In this document: one piece after another, positions 39,117 through 48,327 of the stretch
Position numbering within the stretch: position 1 is the stretch's first letter
Layout of the letters: each line of letters begins with the position of its first letter
Made by a program: the position numbers and the translations under genes
Origin: Eubacteriales bacterium
GTDB taxonomy: Bacteria > Bacillota > Clostridia > Saccharofermentanales > UBA5734
Assembly (NCBI GenBank): GCA_028685755.1
Contig: JAQUDJ010000006.1
Location: forward strand, 19,959-83,958
Reading direction: 5' to 3'
Length of the DNA stretch: 64,000 bases
Notes under the pieces: generated by a model
Told to the model about the DNA's origin: nothing
The model's input: only the letters and a program-made list of their open reading frames with translations
Database searches by the model: none

Positions 39117-39974
39117 TTACCAGCGCTTTTTGTTTTCGAGGTTGCGGATTTCGTATTGGCCTTTGTACAAGTAAACTGCTTGAATGACTGCAGCCAAAGC
39201 AAATGCCCCAAGTGTCAGTAAAAAATATTCCAGTGAATCGACTTCATTGTTCATGAAGCTGGGCATTAAAACGAGCAAAACGACTGCCATGACTGCAATA
39301 TTCATGCTTTTCTTGGTGGCTGCAGTAAAGGTGATCGGCTTGCCACAGTGCTCACAAGTCATATTCATGTATGTCGGAATGTAAATTTTCCAGCTTTTGA
39401 CTGGTTTGTGATTGCAAACGTCTTCTGTTTTGTGTTGTGCATTGCCTGAGATTACAGGATCAGCAGTCACTGGGCTTGATGATTGCAAATTTTGAGCGGC
39501 CTCTGCTCGCTCTTGATCTGAATAGGACTCGTAAAGGGCGAGCAAGTCAATTTGCTCTTGGCTTAATGCTGAAGTTCCCGCTTGCGCTGCAGCTAATTTA
39601 GCCGCTTCGGCTTCGGCTTCGGCCTGAGCCACTTTGGCATCTGCGACCTCTTTCATCGCGGCAATTTCTTCCGGGGTAAGCACTTTTTCTTGATATTTGC
39701 CAAATTGAATTAACAAGTAATAGGCAACCAAGTAGGCCAAAATATAGAGCATGAGGATGCCCATATCTAAAGCAAATCCCACAAGCGTACCCGATGCTGT
39801 GCCACTTAAAACTTTGAAAAACAGCGACGCAACTAAAACCGCATTGAGGGCCCGGTTGACGGAATGCGTCATCATCGACATTTCTAATTCGACACCGCAT
39901 TTTCGACAAATAAATTTTGGTTTTCTAGCAAAAAGATTGCCTAAATTAAATTGGGGGGAATGTTTGCAAGCCAT
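39117..39974 (-). CDS. Membrane protein with two zinc-ribbon/TM modules
   Basis: MACKHSP...FICRKCGVELE and DVCNHKP...MTCEHCGKPIT, each followed by TM segments. Confidence 0.65.
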   Translation of the reverse strand: MACKHSPQFNLGNLFARKPKFICRKCGVELEMSMMTHSVNRALNAVLVASLFFKVLSGTASGTLVGFALDMGILMLYILAYLVAYYLLIQFGKYQEKVLTPEEIAAMKEVADAKVAQAEAEAEAAKLAAAQAGTSALSQEQIDLLALYESYSDQERAEAAQNLQSSSPVTADPVISGNAQHKTEDVCNHKPVKSWKIYIPTYMNMTCEHCGKPITFTAATKKSMNIAVMAVVLLVLMPSFMNNEVDSLEYFLLTLGAFALAAVIQAVYLYKGQYEIRNLENKKRW

Positions 39975-40044
39975 AGGTGATGAAAGCTCCTTGTTTGTGA
40001 TAGTCGGCTGTTATTAATGGCGAACAGTTCGTGTTTGGACACGG

Positions 40045-40935
40045 TTATTGATTATTTAAAATCCGAACTAGTGGCGAATCTTGACTGAGAATCAAGGTCT
40101 TGTCGCCGGTCAGGGCTTTACGCGTCGCGTCAAGTTCGCGGACAAAGACATAAAAATCAGCCTTTGCTGGATCATTATACAATGTTTTGAGGATCGCCAT
40201 ATACTCTTCTTCGCCTTCGCCGATTAAGCGCTGGGCTTGCGCCTTCGCTTCGCCGATGACGATTTCGATTTCTTTGTCGGTTTCATTGCGGATCTTGGCG
40301 GCTTCTAGTTCGCCTTCAGCCTTAAACGTTGCGGCCATTTGAGAGCGCTCAGATATCATTCGGTCATAAACGGCTGCTTCATTGTCACTTGGCAAATCAA
40401 AGCGTTTGATTTCGACGGTTTGAATATGGACCCCGTAGCCTTTGAGTTGTGCTGCTACCTGCTCGGTAATTTGTTTGTTAAGCGATGTGCGTCCTGCCTC
40501 CTCATCAGCAATGATCTGATTCTGATTGAGGCTACCCATGACGTTTTTGATAACACTGTAAGTACTCGCATCAATACGCTTTTGCATTTCTGTGATATTA
40601 CCCACGGTCCGAATAAATGTTGTGACGTCTTCGATCGCCCAGATTGAATAGCTGTCGACGATCATCGCTTTTTTGTCGGCAGTCAGGACTTCTGAGGGGT
40701 TGATATTGTAAATCATTTGTTTATTAGTCAAGCGATTGACATCTTGAATAAAAGGCATTTTAACTTTAAGACCTGCATCGAGTTCAATGGCTTGAATCTT
40801 TCCAAACTGGGTGACATAAACGAATTCACCTTCATTAACGGTATAAAATGAACCCGATAGAATGGCGATAACAATAACTACGACGATAACCGTTAAACCA
40901 AGTCGGCCGATTGATTTTGCTGCATTCATGGTCAA
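40045..40935 (-). CDS. hflC: HflC-type SPFH/band 7 protein
   Basis: GSFYTVNEGEFVYVTQFGKI, KRFDLPSDNEAAVYDRMISERSQMAATFKAEGELEAAKIRNETDKE. Confidence 0.93.
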   Translation of the reverse strand: MTMNAAKSIGRLGLTVIVVVIVIAILSGSFYTVNEGEFVYVTQFGKIQAIELDAGLKVKMPFIQDVNRLTNKQMIYNINPSEVLTADKKAMIVDSYSIWAIEDVTTFIRTVGNITEMQKRIDASTYSVIKNVMGSLNQNQIIADEEAGRTSLNKQITEQVAAQLKGYGVHIQTVEIKRFDLPSDNEAAVYDRMISERSQMAATFKAEGELEAAKIRNETDKEIEIVIGEAKAQAQRLIGEGEEEYMAILKTLYNDPAKADFYVFVRELDATRKALTGDKTLILSQDSPLVRILNNQ

Positions 40936-41894
40936 TTCACCCCCGATTCAGTATTCGTACTCGATCCACTTGCGGTGAACGACTCCAACGGCAGGAGCTT
41001 TGACGTGCCTGTACTGTCATCGATATATACTTTGACACCCGGCAAGATGTCTTCAATCATTTCGAGATACATGCGCTGGCGTGTGATCGCCGGGAAATTC
41101 TGGTATTCATTAAACATCGCTTGGAACTTGTCTTTTTCACCGGTAGCGAGGTTGATTTTAGCTTGTTTTGCACCTTCAGCATCTTTGACAATTTTGTCAG
41201 CCTGTGCCTGTGCTGCTGGAATTTTTCCGTTTTGATATTCGAGGGCTTGGTTGATCGCGGTAGCCTTTTGTTGTTTTGCAGTTTCTACATCGCGGAAAGC
41301 TTTGGCGACATCTTCTGTCGGCGGCTCTGAGTCATTGATTTTGACATCGAGAATCATCAGCCCAATATCATTGGTTTGCAAGCTTTCAGTCAGCATTTCT
41401 TTGACGTCTGCTTGTATTTGGATTTTGCCAATCGTCAAAACATCGTCGATATTGCGTGTCCCGACCACGGCACGCACCGCGCCTTGGATCATATTTTTCA
41501 GAATCAGATCCGGGTTATTCGTGGTGTATAGATATTTATACGGATCGCTAATTTTCCATTCGACGAAAAAATCGATGTTGACGATATTCATATCGCCTGT
41601 GATCATATTGCTTTCTTCAGGTACGCTCGTATAGGTACTATCTTCGTTTTGAAAATAGCCTAGTTCAATTTTCTGGGTCAGGTTGACGGGTAAAATTGTG
41701 ACGGATTGAATCGGCCACGGTAACTTAATATTTAAACCAGCCCCCTCGGTTCGCGTATACTTGCCGAACGTCGTGATGACTGCCTGTTCACTCTCAGCAA
41801 CCGTGAAAACGGTTGAACTGCCAAACGTGATGACGGCTAAAATGGCAACCACCACGACAATAAGGGTCGCCATTTGTTTCGGAGTTAGTTTCAT
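40932..41894 (-). CDS. hflK: HflK-type SPFH/band 7 protein
   Basis: SSTVFTVAESEQAVITTFGKY..., AFRDVETAKQQKATAINQALEYQN; overlaps hflC. Confidence 0.93.
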   Translation of the reverse strand: MKLTPKQMATLIVVVVAILAVITFGSSTVFTVAESEQAVITTFGKYTRTEGAGLNIKLPWPIQSVTILPVNLTQKIELGYFQNEDSTYTSVPEESNMITGDMNIVNIDFFVEWKISDPYKYLYTTNNPDLILKNMIQGAVRAVVGTRNIDDVLTIGKIQIQADVKEMLTESLQTNDIGLMILDVKINDSEPPTEDVAKAFRDVETAKQQKATAINQALEYQNGKIPAAQAQADKIVKDAEGAKQAKINLATGEKDKFQAMFNEYQNFPAITRQRMYLEMIEDILPGVKVYIDDSTGTSKLLPLESFTASGSSTNTESGVN

Positions 41895-41912
41895 GCTTTT
41901 ACCTCTTTTCGA

Positions 41913-42827
41913 TTATTGGCCTAACTCAATCATTTTGTCGATCGGTCGGCGAGCGTCACGCATCAATTCATCCGATAAGATAATTTCTTCACCACCAGTT
42001 CCAGCGATGGCCCGGTAAACATCCATCAGCGAGGTGATTTTCATATTGGGGCAGACGAGTTTTTTGGAGAGCATGTGAAAATGCTTGTCCGGAAATTGGT
42101 AGGTGAGATGCTCAGAAATGCTCATTTCAGTGCCGATGATAAATTCATTCGCGTCACTTTGGGCTGCAAATTCGAGGATTGCTGAGGTTGAACCAACAAA
42201 GTCAGCATGGGCGACAACTTCAGGGACACATTCTGGGTGCACGAGTAAAAGCGCACCTGGATGATCTTTCCGAGCATTGATGACATCACGTTCGGTCACA
42301 CCGGCATGGACATGACAACCACCGAGCCAGAGGTTGATTTTTTTATCAGGTAATTGGCGTTGAACGTAGTCGCCTAAATTACAATCCGGGATAAACAACA
42401 TCTCTTTTTCTGGCAAACGCGAAACAATTTTGACGGCTGTCGAAGAAGTCACGCATACATCACAAACTGCCTTGAGTTCTGCTGTTGTATTGATATACGC
42501 GACAATCGGGTGATCTGGATGCTCCTTTTTATACTGACGAACGCGTTCTGGTGCGATTTGCTCTGCCATTGGACAGCCAGCATCGGGATGCGCCAAAATC
42601 ACTTTTTTGTCCGGTGATAATAGTTTAACACCTTCAGCCATAAAACGGACGCCGGCTAGAACAACCGTCGACTCCGGTGCAAGTTGGGCCTTTTGACTCA
42701 AAACAAAAGAGTCTCCTTTGATGTCAGCGACTTCTAATATTTCAGATGCCTGATAGGTATGTGCAACCAGACATATGTTTTTTTCTTTTTTTAGGGCAAT
42801 TATTTTGTCCTGGATCTCTCGAATCAT
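41913..42827 (-). CDS. nadA: Quinolinate synthase
   Basis: VAHTYQASEILEVADIKGDSF, LAHPDAGCPMAEQ, FIPDCNLGDYVQRQL, HPECVPEVVAHADFVGSTSAI, NMKITSL. Confidence 0.95.
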   Translation of the reverse strand: MIREIQDKIIALKKEKNICLVAHTYQASEILEVADIKGDSFVLSQKAQLAPESTVVLAGVRFMAEGVKLLSPDKKVILAHPDAGCPMAEQIAPERVRQYKKEHPDHPIVAYINTTAELKAVCDVCVTSSTAVKIVSRLPEKEMLFIPDCNLGDYVQRQLPDKKINLWLGGCHVHAGVTERDVINARKDHPGALLLVHPECVPEVVAHADFVGSTSAILEFAAQSDANEFIIGTEMSISEHLTYQFPDKHFHMLSKKLVCPNMKITSLMDVYRAIAGTGGEEIILSDELMRDARRPIDKMIELGQ

Positions 42828-42884
42828 AAATCCTCCTGTTGGTGGTAGTTGCAAACTTTGATTTAAATGTGTTGCGATCGAGCA

Positions 42885-44039
42885 TCAGCCGCCAGCGGCT
42901 GTCGCTGGATTAAACCGCGGTCCGGTACGAATCGTTGCGCCACCGAGCATTTCATCGTCGCGATAAAAGACGATCAATTGGCCCGGCGTGATTGCCCGCT
43001 GTGGTTCTGAAAAGATGACGAGTAATTTGCCATCTGTTTGGATATCAATTTGGCAAGGTGCAGGTTTGGCCGAATAGCGGATTTTGGCCGTCATTTGTTG
43101 ACCATCGGTGACCGGAACGATCCAGTTGATGTGGTCAGCTAAAAGATAACGGTTGAATAAAGCTTCATTGGGTCCGACAACTAATCGGTTATCTGTTGCA
43201 TTCTTGTCAATGACGAAGGTCGGTTGGCCAAATGCCCCTAGGCCTTTGCGTTGGCCAATTGTATAATCAACAACGCCGGTGTGTTGGCCGACGATCTTAC
43301 CATCGCTGTCATACATCGGGCCAGGTTTGGCAATATCGCCGCTGTTTTCGCGGAGAAATTCAGTATAGCGGCCGTCAACAAAACAAATCTCTTGGCTGTC
43401 GGGTTTGTTATGGATGCGCAGGCCCGCTGCTAATGCAATCGCGCGAACCTCTGGCTTAGTCAGTTCTCCGAGTGGAAATAATAATTTTGATAATTGTTTT
43501 TGCGTCAGCATATAGAGTGCATAGCTTTGATCCTTCCGGTCGTCGCACCCTTTTCGCAGGTGAAAGAGGCCAGTAGCTGGGTCGAGCGTATTGCGTAAAT
43601 AATGGCCGGTTGCAACGAAATCAAAACCATATGCATCGGCTTTTTCTAATAATTCTTCAAACTTGATTGAACGATTGCACTCGACACAAGGATTAGGCGT
43701 TAACCCTTGGCGATAAGCCTCGACAAAAGGCGTGATCACTTTCTCTTCAAAGGACCGTTTCATATTGAAGGTATGGTGTTCAACCCCTATTGCATGACAT
43801 ACGCGCCGCGCATCTTCAACGCTTTCTAAAGAACAGCAAGCTCGTGAAACATATTCGTCTTCGTTTTGTCGATCAAATAACTTTAAAGTCACACCGGTGA
43901 CCTCATAGCCTTGGCGTTGTAAAAGGACTGCGGCTACCGAAGAATCAACTCCGCCGCTCATCGCGACAAGCACCCGTTTGCCATGATGCGGGTCGAGCGG
44001 CTGATCGGCTGCTGCTGAGGTATCCTGAGGTTTGGTCAT
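42885..44039 (-). CDS. mnmA: tRNA-specific 2-thiouridylase
   Basis: VAMSGGVDSSVAAVLLQ, NPCVECNRSIKF, GHYLRN, DQSYALYML, KPDSQEICFV, YTIGQRKGLG. Confidence 0.96.
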   Translation of the reverse strand: MTKPQDTSAAADQPLDPHHGKRVLVAMSGGVDSSVAAVLLQRQGYEVTGVTLKLFDRQNEDEYVSRACCSLESVEDARRVCHAIGVEHHTFNMKRSFEEKVITPFVEAYRQGLTPNPCVECNRSIKFEELLEKADAYGFDFVATGHYLRNTLDPATGLFHLRKGCDDRKDQSYALYMLTQKQLSKLLFPLGELTKPEVRAIALAAGLRIHNKPDSQEICFVDGRYTEFLRENSGDIAKPGPMYDSDGKIVGQHTGVVDYTIGQRKGLGAFGQPTFVIDKNATDNRLVVGPNEALFNRYLLADHINWIVPVTDGQQMTAKIRYSAKPAPCQIDIQTDGKLLVIFSEPQRAITPGQLIVFYRDDEMLGGATIRTGPRFNPATAAGG

Positions 44040-44148
44040 GTTGTTGCTCCCGTGATTAATGGACTGATTGTATCAGCGCATGCCCCACAGTTGCAAGTTT
44101 ATCGGCTACCAAAACCCTGTGTCTAAACGTGATGACCAAGATAATTGA

Positions 44149-45039
44149 TCAGATATTCCCTAACCCGACATCACTCAGATGGTGTCGAGCAATTGCTGCT
44201 AAATGATCCATTCGATCAAGTGCGATTGGGCCGGGCTGCAACATCCGATAGGCTGGATGATGGCGCGTCAAATGGTAAGGGATTAGGCGATCGATCGAGG
44301 CAATCCATTTGGCAGCTGCCTCGATCTCTGCATCTTCGTCATTCAAACCTGGAATGAGCAATGTAGTTATTTCGACATGGCAAACTGGAACGCTTAATTT
44401 AATTGTCCGTTTAACAGCCTCAAGTTCACCCCGACAAATTTTGTGATAAAACAAGGGGCGAAAGGCTTTTAAATCAATATTCATCGCGTCGACATACGGC
44501 AAAAGTTCTTTCATGGGATCAGGATTAATCATCCCATTTGTCACGAGGACCGTCTGTAAACCAGCAGCCTTGGCCAATTTGCACGTGTCAAGGACATACT
44601 CAAAGGTTATCAACGGTTCATTATAGGTAAATGCAAGTCCAATATTGCCGTTAGACTTTTCGGCAATTGCCAAGTCAACAAGTTCTTCTGGCGCATAATA
44701 TTCTGTCGCAACATGTTTTAAGGCGATATGCCAATTTTGACAAAACTCACAATTTAAATTGCACCCGTATGCGCCTACTGAAAGAATCGTCGAACCTGGA
44801 AAAAAGCGGCGCAACGGTTTTTTCTCAATCGGGTCTAAGGCGACAGAAGAAAGTTGGCCATAACTGGCAGCATATAATTTGCCACCTAGGTTTAGTCGGC
44901 CTAAACAACGCCCCGTTTGGCCAGGTTTGATCCGACAATAATGCGGACAGAGTTGGCATTCAACCATGCAATCGGGATGACAAATATAGTAGCGAGCCTC
45001 GTGGAGATCGTTCAACACAGAATCAGCTTGTGACAACAT
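44149..45039 (-). CDS. AmmeMemoRadiSam system radical SAM enzyme (AmrS-like)
   Basis: CQLCPHYCRIKPGQTGRCLGR, PIEKKPLRRFFPGSTILSVGAYGCNLNCEFCQNW (CxxxCxxC). Confidence 0.93.
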   Translation of the reverse strand: MLSQADSVLNDLHEARYYICHPDCMVECQLCPHYCRIKPGQTGRCLGRLNLGGKLYAASYGQLSSVALDPIEKKPLRRFFPGSTILSVGAYGCNLNCEFCQNWHIALKHVATEYYAPEELVDLAIAEKSNGNIGLAFTYNEPLITFEYVLDTCKLAKAAGLQTVLVTNGMINPDPMKELLPYVDAMNIDLKAFRPLFYHKICRGELEAVKRTIKLSVPVCHVEITTLLIPGLNDEDAEIEAAAKWIASIDRLIPYHLTRHHPAYRMLQPGPIALDRMDHLAAIARHHLSDVGLGNI

Positions 45040-45081
45040 GAGGCCACCTCCTCTTCTGGGTCTTATTTGTTATTATGCTTA

Positions 45082-46512
45082 TCAGTAGTAGCGAATGACT
45101 TCGAACCGCTGCATGAGAATCGGCTCATGGGAATCAATTCCAGCTTTGCGACATGCAATTTGTATTTGAGCTTCTGCTGAATCAACACCTTCTAAATCAG
45201 GCAAAAGCAAACCGCGACGACTGCCATGACTGACAATCACGCCATACCGATGCGGGTCTAAGTCACTTGGTGAATCGATCGTTTCCGCTGGGCCTAAGAT
45301 ATCGACACTTATCTCTAATGCTGCTAATTCATCTGCAGAAACTGGCTTGAATCGCGGGTCTTTTGTCGCTGCCCACATCGCGTTTTGGATAATTTCCAAA
45401 ACAACATGCTCAGTTGTTGGCTCCGTTGTGCCGATGCACCCGCGCAATTCACCTAACAAATGAAGCGATACGAATACCCCAGCCTGTTGCTGTAGAAATG
45501 GAGCGAGGGCACGTGTAAAATCAGCACCTTGGTGCATGTTTAGCATGTTCAAATATGTCGGACGTTGGCCCGTACGAATCAAGAATTCGATTGCATCTTT
45601 TGCAAGCTGGACCGGAATTGATACGGCTGGCGGAGGTTTATCAGGTGAAGGGGTTGGTAAAATCTGAGCAACCCCGTAACCAATGCCATACGGCGCTTCA
45701 TAATGATAGATTTTAGTCTGCACTGTTTGATCTGCAAAAGCACCTGCTAAGGCAACAAGCGGTCGATAACCACATTCTGCGGCGTGATCACGCAGTTCAG
45801 GATCAATTGTCAGAAGTTTCGACAATTCACCAGAACTTAAAATACGCAAAATTTCTTGATCAAATTGTGACCCTTCTGGACAACTCCCGTATGGGCTTTC
45901 CGGATTGACCTTATGCGAGAGGTCGCCACTACAAATCAAAACAATCCTCCGGCCCAAGTGATTTGCTGCATGTGAAATGATTTGCCCGACGCGGACGATA
46001 TCTTTTAATGGTAAACCAGAACAAGATAACGCCACGAGGCGTGCAGTGGGTATTTTCTGACCCAAATAGTAAAGTGGGACTAATACGCCGTGGTCTAAAT
46101 TGCCTGCTAATTCGTGGCGGGCTTCCTGAGCAGGAGTCAAGAAACCCCCTTCGATCTGGTCTTTGTGTAAGCCTTCTATGATCATCTGGGCCAATTCCAG
46201 ATCAGCGTGCCGCGATAATGCGACCTCTGAATGACCAAAGGATTGGAAATTGCCGGTTAAGGTTTCCCCTGCATAAAAATAAACAAAATCACTGAATTGC
46301 GGCGCATGCGGCGAAATCACAACGAGTGTTTCTGGCATTAAAAAAGCTAAATCCTCCGCGGCCGTCTCCAAGGCGGCAATCGTTAATTTAGCTTCATGCG
46401 CAGCTTGACCGATCTGCGGAATGATTATCGGTGGATGGGGAGCGAGATAAGCTGCAATTAAGTGGTTCGCCACTTTTGTGTTGGACGGGGTGCGTTCGGT
46501 CACATAAATCAC
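45082..46512 (-). CDS. AmmeMemoRadiSam system fused Memo-like (N-term) and AMMECR1 (C-term) protein
   Basis: N-term LAPHPPIIIPQIG...VVISPHAPQFSDF..ICSGDLSHKV (Memo/LigB-like); C-term VSLHLLGELRGCIGT...DPRFKPVSADELAALEISVDIL (AMMECR1). Confidence 0.93.
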   Translation of the reverse strand: MIYVTERTPSNTKVANHLIAAYLAPHPPIIIPQIGQAAHEAKLTIAALETAAEDLAFLMPETLVVISPHAPQFSDFVYFYAGETLTGNFQSFGHSEVALSRHADLELAQMIIEGLHKDQIEGGFLTPAQEARHELAGNLDHGVLVPLYYLGQKIPTARLVALSCSGLPLKDIVRVGQIISHAANHLGRRIVLICSGDLSHKVNPESPYGSCPEGSQFDQEILRILSSGELSKLLTIDPELRDHAAECGYRPLVALAGAFADQTVQTKIYHYEAPYGIGYGVAQILPTPSPDKPPPAVSIPVQLAKDAIEFLIRTGQRPTYLNMLNMHQGADFTRALAPFLQQQAGVFVSLHLLGELRGCIGTTEPTTEHVVLEIIQNAMWAATKDPRFKPVSADELAALEISVDILGPAETIDSPSDLDPHRYGVIVSHGSRRGLLLPDLEGVDSAEAQIQIACRKAGIDSHEPILMQRFEVIRYY

Positions 46513-46575
46513 CTGACTCTCTCTTGGTCAAAAACAAGTCAGATTGGGTTCTGATTTAATTATAACACCAGGCGC

Positions 46576-47406
46576 TTAGTCCGCGAGTACAAATCGTTGC
46601 ACAGCAACGGCTGCACCCCATTCAGCATTTGAAGGGGCAATCCAATCTGCATACGTTTTGATATGAGTTGGGGCATTGCCCATGACGACACTGATGCCAC
46701 CAATTTTAAGCATCCCAACATCATTTTCACTGTCGCCAATGACTAGTGTCTTGCTAATATCGATCCCTAAGTGATTGCAAATCAGCATAACCGCATTAGA
46801 TTTGTCGACGGTAGTTGGGATTACTTCAATCCCGTTCGGCATGGATTGCAAACTACGTACGCCTTCAATTCCGGCGGCATAAGATTTAATTAAGTTGAGA
46901 TGGTCAGTGTTTTGTGAAGAAATATAAAATTTATTAATCTCGATGCCGGTCGATTCAATAAAAGACAACAAATCGGGGACAACTTTTTGGGTCGCATGAT
47001 GCATCTCAATGATCGCGGGTCCCGAGCCACTTAAATGAATAGACTTGAGCGCTTTTTCTGAACATATTGGCTGATTATTGCCATAGGCATGGAAAAAAAC
47101 ATCTTCAAATGATTCGAGCAAGCGAATTATTTTTTTGACTTGCGGAAATTCAATATATTGGTGATTCAATGTTTGCTGACGATAATGATCATATATGAAC
47201 GCGCCATTCATTGAAATACTATACTCATCAGCCCCAATAGCTTCCTGGGCCTCGAGCATTTCAGCAAGCGTTCGACCCGTTGCGATAATCGTGGGGACAC
47301 CCTTAGCTTTTGCTTGTAAAAAAATCTTGCCAACCTCATCGGGAACCTGATTTTTTTCATCAATTACTGTTCCGTCAAGATCTGTGATGATTAACTCAAT
47401 CGCCAT
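46576..47406 (-). CDS. Cof-type HAD-IIB family hydrolase
   Basis: ITDLDGTVIDEKNQVPD, TIIATGRTLAEM, VIGDSENDVGMLKIGGISVVMGNA. Confidence 0.93.
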   Translation of the reverse strand: MAIELIITDLDGTVIDEKNQVPDEVGKIFLQAKAKGVPTIIATGRTLAEMLEAQEAIGADEYSISMNGAFIYDHYRQQTLNHQYIEFPQVKKIIRLLESFEDVFFHAYGNNQPICSEKALKSIHLSGSGPAIIEMHHATQKVVPDLLSFIESTGIEINKFYISSQNTDHLNLIKSYAAGIEGVRSLQSMPNGIEVIPTTVDKSNAVMLICNHLGIDISKTLVIGDSENDVGMLKIGGISVVMGNAPTHIKTYADWIAPSNAEWGAAVAVQRFVLAD

Positions 47407-47552
47407 TTCGTATAGTCCCTCCACTGTTCATTGATTATCATACTTCAGACCTCAACAAACAACAATTCGAAGACTCACCAAAAAATGAGGCTTGGAATGA
47501 CGGCCATTTGGTATATTATCCTTTAAGTATTGATTATCCTATTTTTTCATAG

Positions 47553-47577
47553 AAAAAGCGGCTCAATTTGAACCGCT
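47553..47577 (-). terminator. Intrinsic terminator for the PepSY/Asp-tail gene
   Basis: Minus strand GCGGTTCAAATTGAGCCGC followed by TTTTT. Confidence 0.65.
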
Positions 47578-47585
47578 CAATTAGC

Positions 47586-48242
47586 TTAATCATCTGATTC
47601 GTCTGTTGAATCATCGGTAGAATCATCACTTGAGTCGTCTGGCGAGTCGTCTGGTGAGTCATCGGTATGGTCATCACTTGAGTCGTCTGATGAATCATCA
47701 TTCACATCATCTTCTTGCTCAATATCAAGGACCAACCCCGTTTTGACGAGGATCTCAACATCATAATAGTGATCATTCGTTCTTACTAAAATTTCATATA
47801 CAGGAGGGTCATCATTGTCAAGTTCATAGCTGACAAACGTCGATCCTGCGATTTTAGCGATAGCGATTGCGATGGCTTGATCGATTGTTAGATCTGAATT
47901 GTTTATTGATGGCGGGGCTATGGCATCTTCCGCATCGTTTATTGGTTGAGTGGTTTGATCGTCGATTTCCGAAACAGCGTCAGTTTCAACTGCAATTTCG
48001 TCACTCGTTTTTGATGCGTCAATCGAGGATTCAAGTGACTCTTCGAGAATGGTCGGTGTAATCAGTCCACTGATAGCATGTGCCAAATTCTGACTTTTAT
48101 TTACCGAATTATCCTGCGTAGTCTTGACTGGCCTTGTCTCTTGAATTGAAGACTCTGGTAAAAACCGCATCATGAATAAAACGATGCAAAAAACCGCGGC
48201 AATACTCATAAATAAATAAAGTAAACGGTTGTTCCGAGTCAT
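47586..48242 (-). CDS. Membrane-anchored PepSY-domain protein with Asp/Ser repeat C-terminal tail
   Basis: N-term TM, PepSY-like LTIDQAIAIAIAKIAG...VYEILVRTNDHYYDVEILVKTGLVLDIEQEDD, tail DDSSDDSSDDHTDDSPDDSPDDSSDDSTDDSTDESDD. Confidence 0.7.
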   Translation of the reverse strand: MTRNNRLLYLFMSIAAVFCIVLFMMRFLPESSIQETRPVKTTQDNSVNKSQNLAHAISGLITPTILEESLESSIDASKTSDEIAVETDAVSEIDDQTTQPINDAEDAIAPPSINNSDLTIDQAIAIAIAKIAGSTFVSYELDNDDPPVYEILVRTNDHYYDVEILVKTGLVLDIEQEDDVNDDSSDDSSDDHTDDSPDDSPDDSSDDSTDDSTDESDD

Positions 48243-48327
48243 GAGTCACGCATCCTAAACGAGGCTGTGGGGAAAATGTACGATGAACTTAGTTTATGTT
48301 CTATTGTGACGATGGTCAATCGCCACC

